A DNA stretch of 64,000 nucleotides from Blattamonas nauphoetae (lineage: Eukaryota > Preaxostyla > Oxymonadida): assembly GCA_033064195.1 (NCBI GenBank), contig JARBJD010000389.1, positions 1-64,000 of the forward strand, written 5' to 3'. Position numbers and translations under genes: made by a program. Of the stretch, positions 1 to 11,500 are shown one piece after another. Under the pieces are notes generated by a model. The model was not told the DNA's origin. It made no database searches and saw nothing but the letters and a program-made list of their open reading frames with translations. Numbering within the stretch: the stretch's first letter is position 1; every line of letters starts with the position of its first letter.

Positions 1-141
1 TTCACGATTTCGGAGTTCGACATTGTGACGAGTGTGGATGTTGGGCTGTTCACGTTTTGGAGGAGAGGGTGGAAGGGGCTGGGATTGTCGAGAAAGTGGG
101 AATTGTTTGCAGTTTGGGAAATCCACACTCGCAGCCTCTGA

Positions 142-3100
142 TCAAGTCAGCCAGAAGGTCGACCAGTTGTGATTGAGTCGAGCACATTCAACACATCCTC
201 TCTTCGCTGGCCTCCTTCTCGCATCCGATCATCCAACTGCTCTCCCCATCGACTCCATCCTCGGCCTCCATCACTCTCCTCTGTCTCGTTCACTTCGCTC
301 CAAACTACATCTTCAGCACTTGTGGAGATTGACACGGATGGTGTGATCTCTGTGCTGCGCACATCTTTTATGTCGTGTTCGTGTTCGTCTGGAAGGAAAG
401 GAGAACATGTGTTTCTGCGAACATCGAATCCTGAATCGTCAATCTCTCGAACATTGTGGAAGGACAGTTTTTCTTTATCGACACCTCCAAATGCGTTTTA
501 TGTTGAAGACCGAGGTCGAACATCATCCGACGAATGGTTCTCGCTTCCTCTTCTTCTTTTTCCTGATTGATCCGACAGGAACAGTGCTCGTGGATTCATC
601 TTCCCACTCTTCGACACACACAAACTGTGGTTCTTCCTCACTTGCTTGCTCTTCTCTCGACTCTGCCTTCATCTCCACCACAACTCACGCACTCTCCGCA
701 ATCTCTCTCGAAGTTCATTCCTCTGTGACGTTTCAATTCGCAGTCGCATCCAGCCTCGCCATCCACCCAGCGACATCACCTCCAATTGTTGTCGATCTGC
801 AATCGGCCGCACAGTTCGTTGTGAGTACTCCATCTTCAACACTCAGCTTGACCAACCTCCACTTCTCGATTGATTCAACCTGCTCAGCCTCTCCTCTCTT
901 CCTCGTCTCGTCAGGGAAGCTCCTTCTCTCGTTGTGTCGAATTGGAGGAGATTCTGTGACAGAACTGCCCTCCACTCTCACCACACTCGTCGAAGTGAGT
1001 GGAGGAGGCAGGCTGAGCATTGTGGACACGACATTCAAACAGCTCCATTTCACCCATCCATCGGAAGGAACAACCATCCATCTCTCTCTGGGCTCAGCAT
1101 TCACAACAAACACAGCATCCATCTTCGACGAAGTCACATCAAAAGGAACAGGCTCACTCATCTTCGCTGAAGCGACCAATCTCACAACACTGTCCCAATC
1201 GCCTCCCTTCGCTCTTCTGAAACAGTCGATGCCACTCCCACCAGACACAGTCTTCTCGCTGGACGAGAAAATGAAGATTGTTGGGAAGGTTGGCGATGGT
1301 GATGCGGAGAGTCTGATGTTCTTTTGGTATCCACACACCGACACAGAGACCACGCTCACAGTGAGTGAGGAAGGGGAGGATCACCCGAATTGTGGTCTTC
1401 CTCAGCTTCCTTGCCGGACACTTGAGAAGGGACTGTCACTTGTGAAGAAAACAGGGACAGAAGTGATTGTGAGCAGTGCTGGTGTCTTCACGTCTTCTCT
1501 GTCCACTTTACATCAAAAGCAAACACTGAAGTCGAAGAATGCGAAAGAAACGATCTCAATCGAACAGACTGGATCGCTCACTGTTTTGGCAGATCATTCC
1601 CTCATCCTCTCTAACCTCAGTTTCATCTTGGAAACTGGTCAACGAACTGTGTCTGCTCTGAAAACTGCAGATGGATGCCTCTCAATCATCTCGTGCTCGT
1701 TCGGTTCGTCATTGTCCGACACAACAATTGCTTCTTCGCTTATCGAAGTATCTGGCTCGCTCGTCATCACATCGTCTGTCTTCACCCGAGTCATCTCGTC
1801 CATAGACTGTCTCATCCGAATTGAGCTGTCAGGGCCTCACTCCCTCTCCTTTGAATCAACCTCCCTCGTTTCTTGTTCGGCGTCACAAGCTCCTCTCGTC
1901 TCCCTCACTCTCTCCACCCGCACTGAACAGACAGATTGGGACTTCGACGTGTGTGGTCTCTCGTTCTCTAACGCTTCGTCGAATTCTGTTCCGAGTGGAG
2001 CTCTGATCTTCGTGTCTGGGCCTTCGTTCGCGACTCAAATCAAACCCTCTCGTTTCCCAGCTGTTGACTCGTCGACCGATCCGAAAGCGTTTTGGGGGAA
2101 TGACACATCGACAAAAGTTTCATCGTCGCTGCTTGTGTATCTGATTGCAGCTGGAAGAGAGATCTTTGTCAATGGTGAGAACGGGAAAGACATTGCACAC
2201 TGTGGTCACTTTGGAGTGAGTTGCTGGACGATTGGAAAAGGGATCTTGCGAGCAAATGGAGACGATGGATCGAAAGAGATCCGAATTGTGGATTCGACCG
2301 ATCTGGACGAATTGATCTCTCCAAATGCACTCACCATCTCTCTCGTTGGAGATTCGACCATTCAGGCTGTGACAATCCTCGATGATGGAGGATTCTCTGT
2401 CGTGGATGGCTCTCTCACACTCTCTACTCTTTCCTTCTCCTCTTCTGTCTCCTCGTTTTCGAAATCGTTGATTTGTGTGAGTCAGTCTGGATCTCTCTCC
2501 ATCAACTCCTGCTCTTTCACTTCCTTCTCTTCGTTATCGTCAGCATCGATCCTCACAGCGACCATCACCTCCGAACAATCTGTGACCATAGCCGACACGA
2601 CATTCTCAAACTGCAACGCGAAGGGATCAGCCCGATCTGGCGTGCTTGATGTGACAATGGCTGTTGGATGTGAGTTCGCCATCACACATTCTGGAAATCC
2701 GTTCACACCTTGTTCATCGACATCGGCAATTGCAAACCACATCTTCATCACTCATCCTTCTCTCTCGAAAGATGTGATCGAATCATCTCTCCGCTTCACT
2801 TGGGATCTGACCTCACGAACTTCGAAGGATTTGATGGGAAAAGAAGGAGACCATCCGATTCCGATTCCGCTCGCTCTCTTCTTCCTCCCACTCCCACAAC
2901 ACGTGTTCATCGATGCCGAATGGTGTGATGTGTCTGTGTGTGGCTTCGAAGAGTATCCTTGTGCCTCTCTCTCCACTCTCCTCTCCAAACTCGGTGATAT
3001 CTATGATCCGATCATCACTCTCACATCATCACTCATACACTCAGATGAACTGACATTGGCAGCAAAGATATCATTGGTTGGAGGGAATAACGAGCTGCGA

Positions 3101-6100
3101 ATCTCCGAACGGTCACTCTCCCCGGCCGAGTGTGGTCTCTTCACAACAACTGCCACTGTTTCCTTCGAAGCTCTCTTCGTCACTGTCCCATCAACGTTCA
3201 AACACATCTCGCTGATGGATTGTCATTCAGGCTCGTTGAGTGTGACGAACTGTTCGTTCAGTCAAGAATCATCCACACCAATCCCAACCGTTCTGTTCGA
3301 ACTGCACTCGGATGCCAGTCTGTCCGTCTCTGAATCGTTCTTCATTTCGATCACCTCATCGCATCCAAAAGCGAGTGTGATCTCCGCTGTTTTGAGTGAG
3401 ACTGGTTCTCTTCATGTGGACAACAACACATTCTCGTCGTGCTCCTGTTCCGGCGATGCCCTTTCGATCTTCGTCTCACTTGACAACTCAAGTGAGGTTC
3501 ACCCAAACAGCTTCGATTATTCACTGACCAGTCTCGTCTTCTCGTCAGCCTCGTTGAATTCAGAATCGACACCTTCGATTGATGTGTTGGTGTTTGGCCA
3601 CCATCTGGACAGAACAGTCACACTGGATCGGTGGGAGGGCAGCTTCAGTCGGGAGAAAGGAGAGTCAGTTTGGGGAGACGACAAGACTACAGGAATGAAC
3701 ACATCGCTGCTTCCTTACTTGGTGTCGATCTCGGGAGAAGTGGAAGTGGACTGGAAGGGATTTGAGTTTGAGAAATGTGGTCATTTCTTTCTTTTCTGTT
3801 CTTCTTTTGATCTTGGCGTGGCTCGGATGAAAGAAGCAGATTTGAACAGAATCAAAATTGTGGAGAAGATTGAAGTGTCGACTCGGATTCAGATGAAGGG
3901 TGAGAATGGTGTAGTTGGGGCATCGATGGACTCGATTCTCTGTTTCACTGAGGATGGCTCATTCGAGAACTCTCCCAACGATTCCATTGATTCGTCGCTG
4001 TCTTTCTTGTCTCTCGTGATTGCCATTGATCCACTTGAACGGACAGCTCCTCTCTTCGAATCCACAAGCGGTTCGCTCTCGTTCAGTTCATGTTCGTTTG
4101 TGGGTTCTAGATCGACATTCATATCGTTCTCTCTCATTTCAATATCGCAAAGCGAGCTCATTCTGTCAGAAGTCATCGCCCACAGCATCACTCTCAATTC
4201 GCTTCCACTGATCCTCTCCGAAGGAAGCATCTCAATCTCAAAGAGCAACTTCACGTCGATCAATCGCGTGACAGGATTGGGATGTGTTTTGGAGGTGAAA
4301 TCCGACGATGAAGTGACAGTTGTGGACTCTTCGTTCGACTTGTGCCGATCAGAGAACACTCAAACGTGGATTCTTCTTTCTGGAGCGAATGAGAAGACGT
4401 TGAATGTGGAGAACTGGGAAGGAACACTGAATCGATTCTCTGCTCGTGCGAGTGTACTCCTGTCTGCACCATCTGACTCAGATTCGAGCTCATCTTCATT
4501 AAGTGATGAGTCTGAACCGTATTCTCTTCTGTACGAGTTCTATCCTCGTGTGTCTGGGGAGATTGTGGTGAGTGTGGGAGTTGTGAACGAAGACCATCGA
4601 TTGTGTGGGAGTTGGGAGCTTCCTTGTCTGACAGTTGATAAATCAGTTTTGATGACAGGAGTTCGGAAAGTGGAGATCTTTGGATGGAGTGAGATGAAAT
4701 CGTTGATGAAGATGGATGGAGACTTGTTGTGGATTGTTGGGCACAAAAAGAAAGGGATTTTGAAGATGATTGGATCGAGTCAGATTTTGAACAACGTGTT
4801 CGATGATCCCGACACTCTCCTTCTCTCGTTCGTCACTGTTGATCTCTCTGACTCCACACTCTCCTCGTCTGACTCGCTGATTTTGAACGAGAATGGGGAA
4901 GTTTCGATTGAGTCGTCGACATTCAAATCGAACAATGTGATCTCGTTCAGTCTGATCCGACTGACTGGAGGAGAAGCGTCTGTGACCAACCTGACGCTCT
5001 CCGATGTGACATTCTCGTCTGTCGTGTTCGATCTCTCCTCTTCTGATCTTTGCTCGTTCACTGACGTGCTGGTTTCGGAGACGAGACTGTCATCATTCCT
5101 GAAAGTGTCTGACACGAAGCAACTTGTGCTGAAATCGTTCTCATTCGACGGATCGTCACCCAACATGTCATCTGAGGTTTCTGAGAAGAACGAAGGAGAT
5201 GGTGACGAAGGGAAGGATGTTTGTGAATGGACAGACGCACTGATCCGTGTTGTGAACACAACAGCGATTTTGGAATTTGTGAAAGTGTCGCACGCTGGAT
5301 CAGGAGGGATTTGGATGGATGGAGGATCAGTGAAAGTGGATGGAGGAATCTTCCACGACAACTTTGTGTCGAATTCGTCGTTCCCTTCAGTTCGTCGAAA
5401 CATTCATTGCTCGAATGGTGTACTGAACATTGAGAGTCTGAGTGGAGGAGATGGAGGAACAGAACTGTCAAAATCGGCGTGGATCAGTGTTAGTGATGGA
5501 TGCCACTTCTCGTCATCTGTTGTCGATGTCCTCTCTCCTCTCTTCATCCCTTCGCTGAATCGATCGAAGAGCACAATCTCGAGGAACTTGAAAACTCAGA
5601 CATTCACAGCAGAACTTGTTGGATCTCTTCTGATTCCTTGTGGTCTGTGGGTTGAAGTGTTTGAATGGAATGAGAAAACGAAGGCAGAAACAGGAAAGAG
5701 TGTGAAAGTTGACCTGTCAAAGACTTCAATCGAGAAGTGGAATGAAACAATGCTGACACTGAAACTGAACGAAGACACTCTGAAGGAACGACTGGAAATG
5801 GAACAGGAATGGCGTCTTCGAGTGATGTCTAGATCTGGAGTTGGTGGAGACGATTGGGTGAGACTGAAGATGAGTGTTGTGGCGGAGCGAAAGGCGCAAG
5901 CAGTGGAGAGTCTGAAATGGGTGATTCCAGTTGCGGCAGGGATCATCGCAGCGATGGTTGTGATTCTGATTGTGATTGTGTGCTGTCGTCGGAAGAGGAA
6001 GACGAAACAGTCCGAAAAGGAAGGATTGCTGACTGATCAAGAATTGGATGGAGTGGACGAGAAGATGTTTGTGGATGATTCTGTGAACATCATGGGAGAC

Positions 6101-7018
6101 CGGACAGGAAACCACCTGCACTCATCGACACTGATTGAGTCTCAAGAGGAAGGGGTGGGAGTTGGGAAGGAGAAGACTGAAGTTGGAGATTCGGAAAAGA
6201 ACGAGGAAGACGATGGACTGAAATCAGTTGCGTTTCTGTGTGAAGCGTTGAGATGTGGAGAGAAGTTCGAAGTGTGCATTGTTGACAAGCGGCAGACACT
6301 TCACGATCGGATCCACAAGCCACACCCAGATGCACCTTCTCTTGGTCGGTTCAATGTTGAGTCTCAGATTGTGGAAGGACTGAAGCAGCTGAGTCGGGAT
6401 AAGCAGCATCGATGGCTTCTGGGTCGTGTGAACCCTCAATGGATTCTGGTTGACCGAAACGATCAAGTGTTTCTGAAAGTTGAGTCGGAAGATTCTGTGC
6501 CTCCTGACAAATCGATCCCTCTCCACACCGAAATGAACGAGCCTCCGACTGGACACGAACAAGCTCAGTTGATCCGACCCACAACGCAACGACTGTTGAT
6601 GAATGAGAATCTGCAGCGATGGATTGCACCTGAGCTTGGAGAGGAAGAAGGAGGAAAGAATGAAAGAGGGGAGAAGAAAGGAAAGAACTTGGAGGCAGCG
6701 TCGGTTTTTAGCTTGGGCCTTGTCCTGTTTGAGATTGAGACTGGGAAAGTTCCGTTTGGAGAGATTGACGGAGTGAACGCGCATCGTCAGTTGGGAACAG
6801 GAACAAGGCCGAAAATGGAGAACATGTCAGAAGAGATGAAAGAACTGATTTCATCTTGTCTGAATGTGAATGCATTGGAACGACCGTCGCTGGACACGAT
6901 CTCAGAAAAGCTGATCTTGATTGGGAAGAACACATCGCAACTGACAAGCGAAGAAGCGCACTCGCTTGAAGAAGAACTGAAACAGACGCAACAGAAGCAA
7001 ACAGCGATCGGTTCATGA
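142..7018 (+). CDS. giant beta-helix surface protein with pseudokinase tail (5' end incomplete)
   Basis: This is probably a type I membrane protein. The long frame opens at ATG 407 and gives 2,203 residues to TGA at 7016-7018. Six ectodomain modules each start with a CG-x5-C motif (residues about 72, 327, 598, 845, 1123 and 1399, spaced 247-278). They are full of short Ser/Val/Phe strands, as in pectin-lyase-type beta-helices. A membrane span (about 1839-1863, starting WVIPVAAG) is followed by CCRRKRK. The tail (about 1960-2180) keeps kinase subdomains VIII (RWIAPE), IX (SVFSLGLVLFEI, with the usual Asp replaced) and XI (ERPS). The HRD position reads GRVNPQWILVD and no VAIK lysine is visible, so it should be catalytically dead. 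There is no signal peptide at 407. Family-like sequence continues upstream in the frame open from 142 and switches frame near 557-565, beside a T5 run. Bases 1-141 are not interpretable with confidence. Confidence 0.85.
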
Positions 7019-7882
7019 TTCATCCTCTCCCACATCCCCACCTACTCACCATCTTCGCTATAAAATTCCCACCCCACTTCGATCTCATTTGAAGCACTTG
7101 TTTATTATCGGTGCTCAAAATTCTTCAACCATTCCATTGTTCTCCTCTTTTATCCTTCTCGATTATCTCACTCTTCATTTCTTTTTCCAAGTTCATTTAT
7201 CACGACTCAACTTGTGGACTCCCACATCACTCCATCTCATTCTCTATTGATTTCAAAAGAAGAATCACTCCAATTTGCTCTTCCGTTCTGACTCGGCATT
7301 GTGAGACCATTCGCTCTCTCCCGCATCGTATTTCCTTCTTCTGTCTTTTGTTTTTCTTCAGTTTTGGCTTCTTGTTTGAATCAATTTCCGATTGGACATC
7401 CTTCTTGTGAGTGGGTGTCGGCACAAGAACTTGTGTGATGTCATTTCAGATGATTCAGTTTCATTTCAGTCCACTCGTTTCTGTGGTCGTGTTCTCTTCA
7501 TTCGTTGAATTCTTCATTCCTCTGAAACTCATCTTTTTTCCCTTCTTCAACAGAATTGATAAATCAACCATATCAACTGTCTCATTTCATTCCATCACAT
7601 CAACTTCACTTCAACTTCATGGACCTTAAGTCACTCTTTTCACAAATTTCTCTCCATCTGAGCGAATTCTGCCTTGTTGGATCTATCAACGTGATTCATC
7701 CCCGCACCTTGATGTCAAACGACACAATATCGATCCAACGGGTGAGCGTATGGATCCAGATTGATCAAAAGAAGCATGTTCCGAATGCACTTCGACTCAT
7801 GTGACAGAAGATATTGATGATGTTTGTGGAGAGCTTTTCGGTGAAAAAGGATTCATGAAGGTGAGGCCAAGCCGTGACATGC

Positions 7883-7995
7883 GAAGAGCTGAGCGGTACA
7901 GTCGCAGACAGCCAGTGACAAAAGATGAGTGATGTGCGACGTGATCAATCTTCAACGATGTGCAAAGTGGGTGATGTGGAAATCAAGACGTTTGA
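7883..7995. other. non-coding block identical in both duplicated 3' flanks (left copy)
   Basis: All 113 bases match 16026-16138 without a mismatch, although the sequence on both sides of the pair has substitutions and indels. It lies 3' of the minus-strand surface genes. No open frame is shared in a convincing way. It could be a recent gene-conversion tract, a conserved 3' regulatory element or a small RNA. I could not assign snoRNA boxes convincingly. Confidence 0.6.
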
Positions 7996-8197
7996 CAAAA
8001 GGTTTGAAAAAAACCAACCGAAAGTAGAAAAAAAGAAGATTCCACTTCCGACACGATATTTAGACTTGAGACATTCCCAACGGGAAATGGGTGAAGATAA
8101 GTGTTAGGATGAGGGGGAAGTGACCATCCATGAATCCCATCTGAGTCTTCTTCTATTCAGCGAAGAGACAACGACCGATGAGTAAGGAAGTCATGTT

Positions 8198-8307
8198 GTG
8201 GGTGTGTGAGTAAGTGTGTGTGAGTGAGTGTGTGAGAGTGAGTGTGAGTACGCGTGTGTGAGTAAGCGTGTGTGAGTGAGTGTGTGCGAGTGAGTGTGAG
8301 TGAGTGA
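8198..8307. repeat. GTGAGT/GTGTGA simple-sequence repeat
   Basis: About 110 bases of imperfect GTGTGAGTGA-type units. The matching spacer of the other tandem copy (about 16375-16395) has only a short remnant, so the array has expanded or contracted since the duplication. Confidence 0.85.
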
Positions 8308-8516
8308 CCTGGATGTCCTCGTTTAATCAAACGCAGTGTTCTGTGTGACATGATGAGAAGAAAGACGATGACAACTGCTGCTGATCTCAAATGATGTGGT
8401 GAAACAGAAGAGATATTCGCCATAGCGATTCTGTGTGAGAAAATGTTGCAAAACGGATGGATACAAATACAAGACTGAGTTGGCATTGATGTATTCAAAG
8501 TGACGATGTGTGAGTG

Positions 8517-11500
8517 TCAACAGAATTCAATGTTTTGGTTAGCTGGGTTCGAGAACTCAACTGAGTCCAGTTTGCTTTCAATCGAGTCCAGATTCGGTCG
8601 GAGAGATGGGTCCAGCGATAGACACGATGTGATCAGTTCGTGAAGTCCAACATTTTGGATCAGTTCCATTTTCGGCAGATTTCCTGTTCCAAGATGACGA
8701 TTCGCATTCACTGCATCCATCTCACGAAGAGGAACCGTCTCGCTCTCAATCTCGAACAGAATCAGACCAAGACTGAACACAGCTGCCTTCACATGATCAA
8801 TCTCCTTTGCGGGCTCCCCCACATTCTGAGTTGCTTCAGGAGCCCTCCATCGAAGCAACTCGAACCCTTCCCCCTGACTCGGTGCTTGCGAGGGTTGGGT
8901 GGTCAGAGTGTGCGTGTTCAATTCCGACCAGTGGATGTGAGAGAGATGATTGCGGTTGTGGGCGTGAAGTGGAACTGGCGTGTGAGGCTGAGGTTGGATT
9001 GGAGGGTCGTGAGCTCCATTGATCAGGTCAGCTTGATTTCCTTCCTTCCCATCCGTCAGTCTCAGCTCCACATTCCCATTCGAGTCGAAAAGAACAAAGT
9101 GCGACGAGAGGCAAGACAGCAGAGGCAACTGAGGAGACACTTTTTGCAGTTCAGTCAAAGCATGAGCAATCTGCTTCGCTGTCTGCAGTTTCGCAAACGG
9201 GATCTTTGGAGTCGTGTGCAGTCGATTGTAGAGTGTGTCCTTTCTGTTCACTGGCTTCAGCTGCATCGCATCACCCTCCAACATCACAACTCCATCCACA
9301 TGAGATTCCGCTTGACTCATCTCCTTCGTCTCCTGTCCTGATATCCAACTGTGCTGACGATCATTCGACGTGTCTGCCAGGCTGAAATGTCCTTCCGATT
9401 GTGCTGCTCCCAAAAGCGAGTCGTGAGGCAGGTTCGATTTCCAGTCTTCCACAATCTCAATCTTTTCTGGTGGAAGAGTGTTCATTTCAGACACCTGCGG
9501 ATCAAGTAGCTTTTCTTCCTTCTTCTTCTTTGATTGGCGGCGACGGCAGCAGACAATGATGAAGATGAAAAGAACGGCAGTAGCAGCGAGGGCAACGACG
9601 AGAGGAATCCACCATTTCATGTTGTCTTTCACTGATTGGGCGAATCTGTCTGCAGTGTTCTGTTGAATGACGAACGAGGAATTCGTTTGTGCTCCATTTC
9701 CGAAGACCAGTCGGCCACGCCATTCCAGCGATGCTTCGAGGTTCAACGATGATTGAGGAAGAGACAGTGTGATCGTGGACTCGGTGAATGAGGTGGTGGA
9801 TTCTGTTGTGAGGTCGATGAGTTGATTTTTCCTTTCAGTTTTGTTCTTTTGCACTTCGAAAACTTCCAGAGACAGATCGCAGGGGAACAGTGAATCTCCG
9901 CAAATTGTCACAGTGAAGGACTTGGATGATTTGTTGAGTGAGCTTTTCGATCCAGATTCAAGGGAAGGAATGAAGAGAGGCGATAGCGGTTTGGAAGCAG
10001 CCCCAGAGAGAGAACAAGTCTCAATCGACATCCAAGGTGAGGGATCTGTTGGGGTTCCATCTCCTCCATTCAATGTTTTGATGTCCAGTGATCCCTCCTC
10101 AGAGCATCGAACATTTCGTCGAGCGGCCGAGGCGAGGTCAGGGTTGGGTGTGTTCCCAGAGAAGGCACTCGTTTGGATCGACAGGTTTCCACTTTTCATG
10201 TTGATCCCTCCTTGCTGAAGATTCGAGAACTTCGTGTTGTCAATCCGAGTTGAGCAGTTGTCCAGTTGCATGATTCCAGTTTCCCAGCAGCAGACAGAGG
10301 AATCAGCATCGTCATCGTCGTCTTCGTTGAGAGTTGATGGGGTTGAGTTCGAAGGACCAACGAACGATCCATCTTTGATGATCAGAGTCGAGTTCGAAGC
10401 GAAAAGGAAGACGAACGAGTGTTGCGTGGACTCGATCACAACATCAACATCTCGAAGCTCGAAGAGACCATCGGACGAAACAACAATCATTCCACTCTCT
10501 CCCATCAACGCTGACGAAGGGATCCGAAGTGTGGGTTCAACAGGCAATCCTTTCTCAACAACAACCATTCCACGAGCCAGACAAGAAACAGTGTTTGAGA
10601 GTGTTGTGTTCAATTTGATCCGAAATGTCACCTCCAACGAGTTTGTCATCGCCCCAACTTTCCATGCTGAATCCATCGAACTGCAAGGTCGTTCATTTGT
10701 TCCACACAATCGAGATGAATCAAACGACGATGAGTCACAGAACACGACAATCGCCAATGGAACTGGATCAGTTGAGAAGGAAACTTGATCGTCGACGAAG
10801 ATTGTTTGGGTTGTTTCTTCATTCCTGATCGAGACGATTCGGTATCTCGTGCTGTATTGGAGCGTGTCTGGCCATCCAATCGCCATTTCAGTGGTCGATC
10901 CTGTCAGTGTTGAGCCGAATGTGATCTCAAAGGAGTCGCCAGAATCCAGTCTCACCAAAAATGCAGTGTGAAGAGGAAGATCTGTGCCATTCAACTCGAT
11001 CGTGATGGTTGTGTTGAGAGAACTGACAAAGTGGCATTCGGCTGATGTGACTTGGGGAGGTTGGGGAATCACGAATGTTGAACGATCCAGAATGATTTCT
11101 GAACTTCCATTGGTCAGTGATTGAATTGTGATCTTGTCTCCAAACGTGATGTTTGGTGTGCCAGACAGGATTGGGAGTGTCATCTCTAGCTCCTCGTTCG
11201 AGATTCGAGTGGATGTTGTTGGGAAGGGAGATGATGTCGTTGGAGAGGTGATCTGAAGTTGAGCTGCGAATGAGGCGGAGAGAAAGGCTCGCCCAGAAAT
11301 GGAGACAGTGACAGTTTGGAGGTCGATACTGAGGACAGGAAAGGCCGACATGACACGAGCTGGTTCATAAAACATGAATGACTTGGGATTCGCATCAATC
11401 AGGAGAGATGCCGAAGGTGACGAGGTTGGCGCAACAGAGAAGAGCGTGTATGTCATCCCGAACGACAGAACTGCCGATTCTCCAAAAATAGAAACTGAAC

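Larger units (their letters stand above)
7019..8516. other. intergenic region between convergent surface-protein genes
   Basis: No credible gene is seen. The left part (7019-7600) is pyrimidine-rich 3' flank of the plus-strand gene. From about 7616 the sequence is homologous to 15750-16608, the equivalent 3' flank of the next family copy, so it belongs to the 8.1-kb tandem duplication. It holds a 113-base block identical between the two copies and a GTGAGT-type simple repeat, both listed separately. Confidence 0.7.

Noticed and set aside
1-141. Coding sequence at the extreme left edge
   Set aside because: No frame gives a convincing family match over the whole stretch, and it is too short to decide between a rearranged family fragment and flank.
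8198-8307. Telomere-like or satellite array
   Set aside because: Short, impure GTGAGT/GTGTGA repeat inside a gene spacer, with no further copies here; an ordinary microsatellite.
9841-10788. Long open frames on the plus strand opposite the surface gene (similar ones at 17933-18880)
   Set aside because: They mirror the minus-strand coding sequence, occur at the same place in both tandem copies and have no family features; they are shadows.
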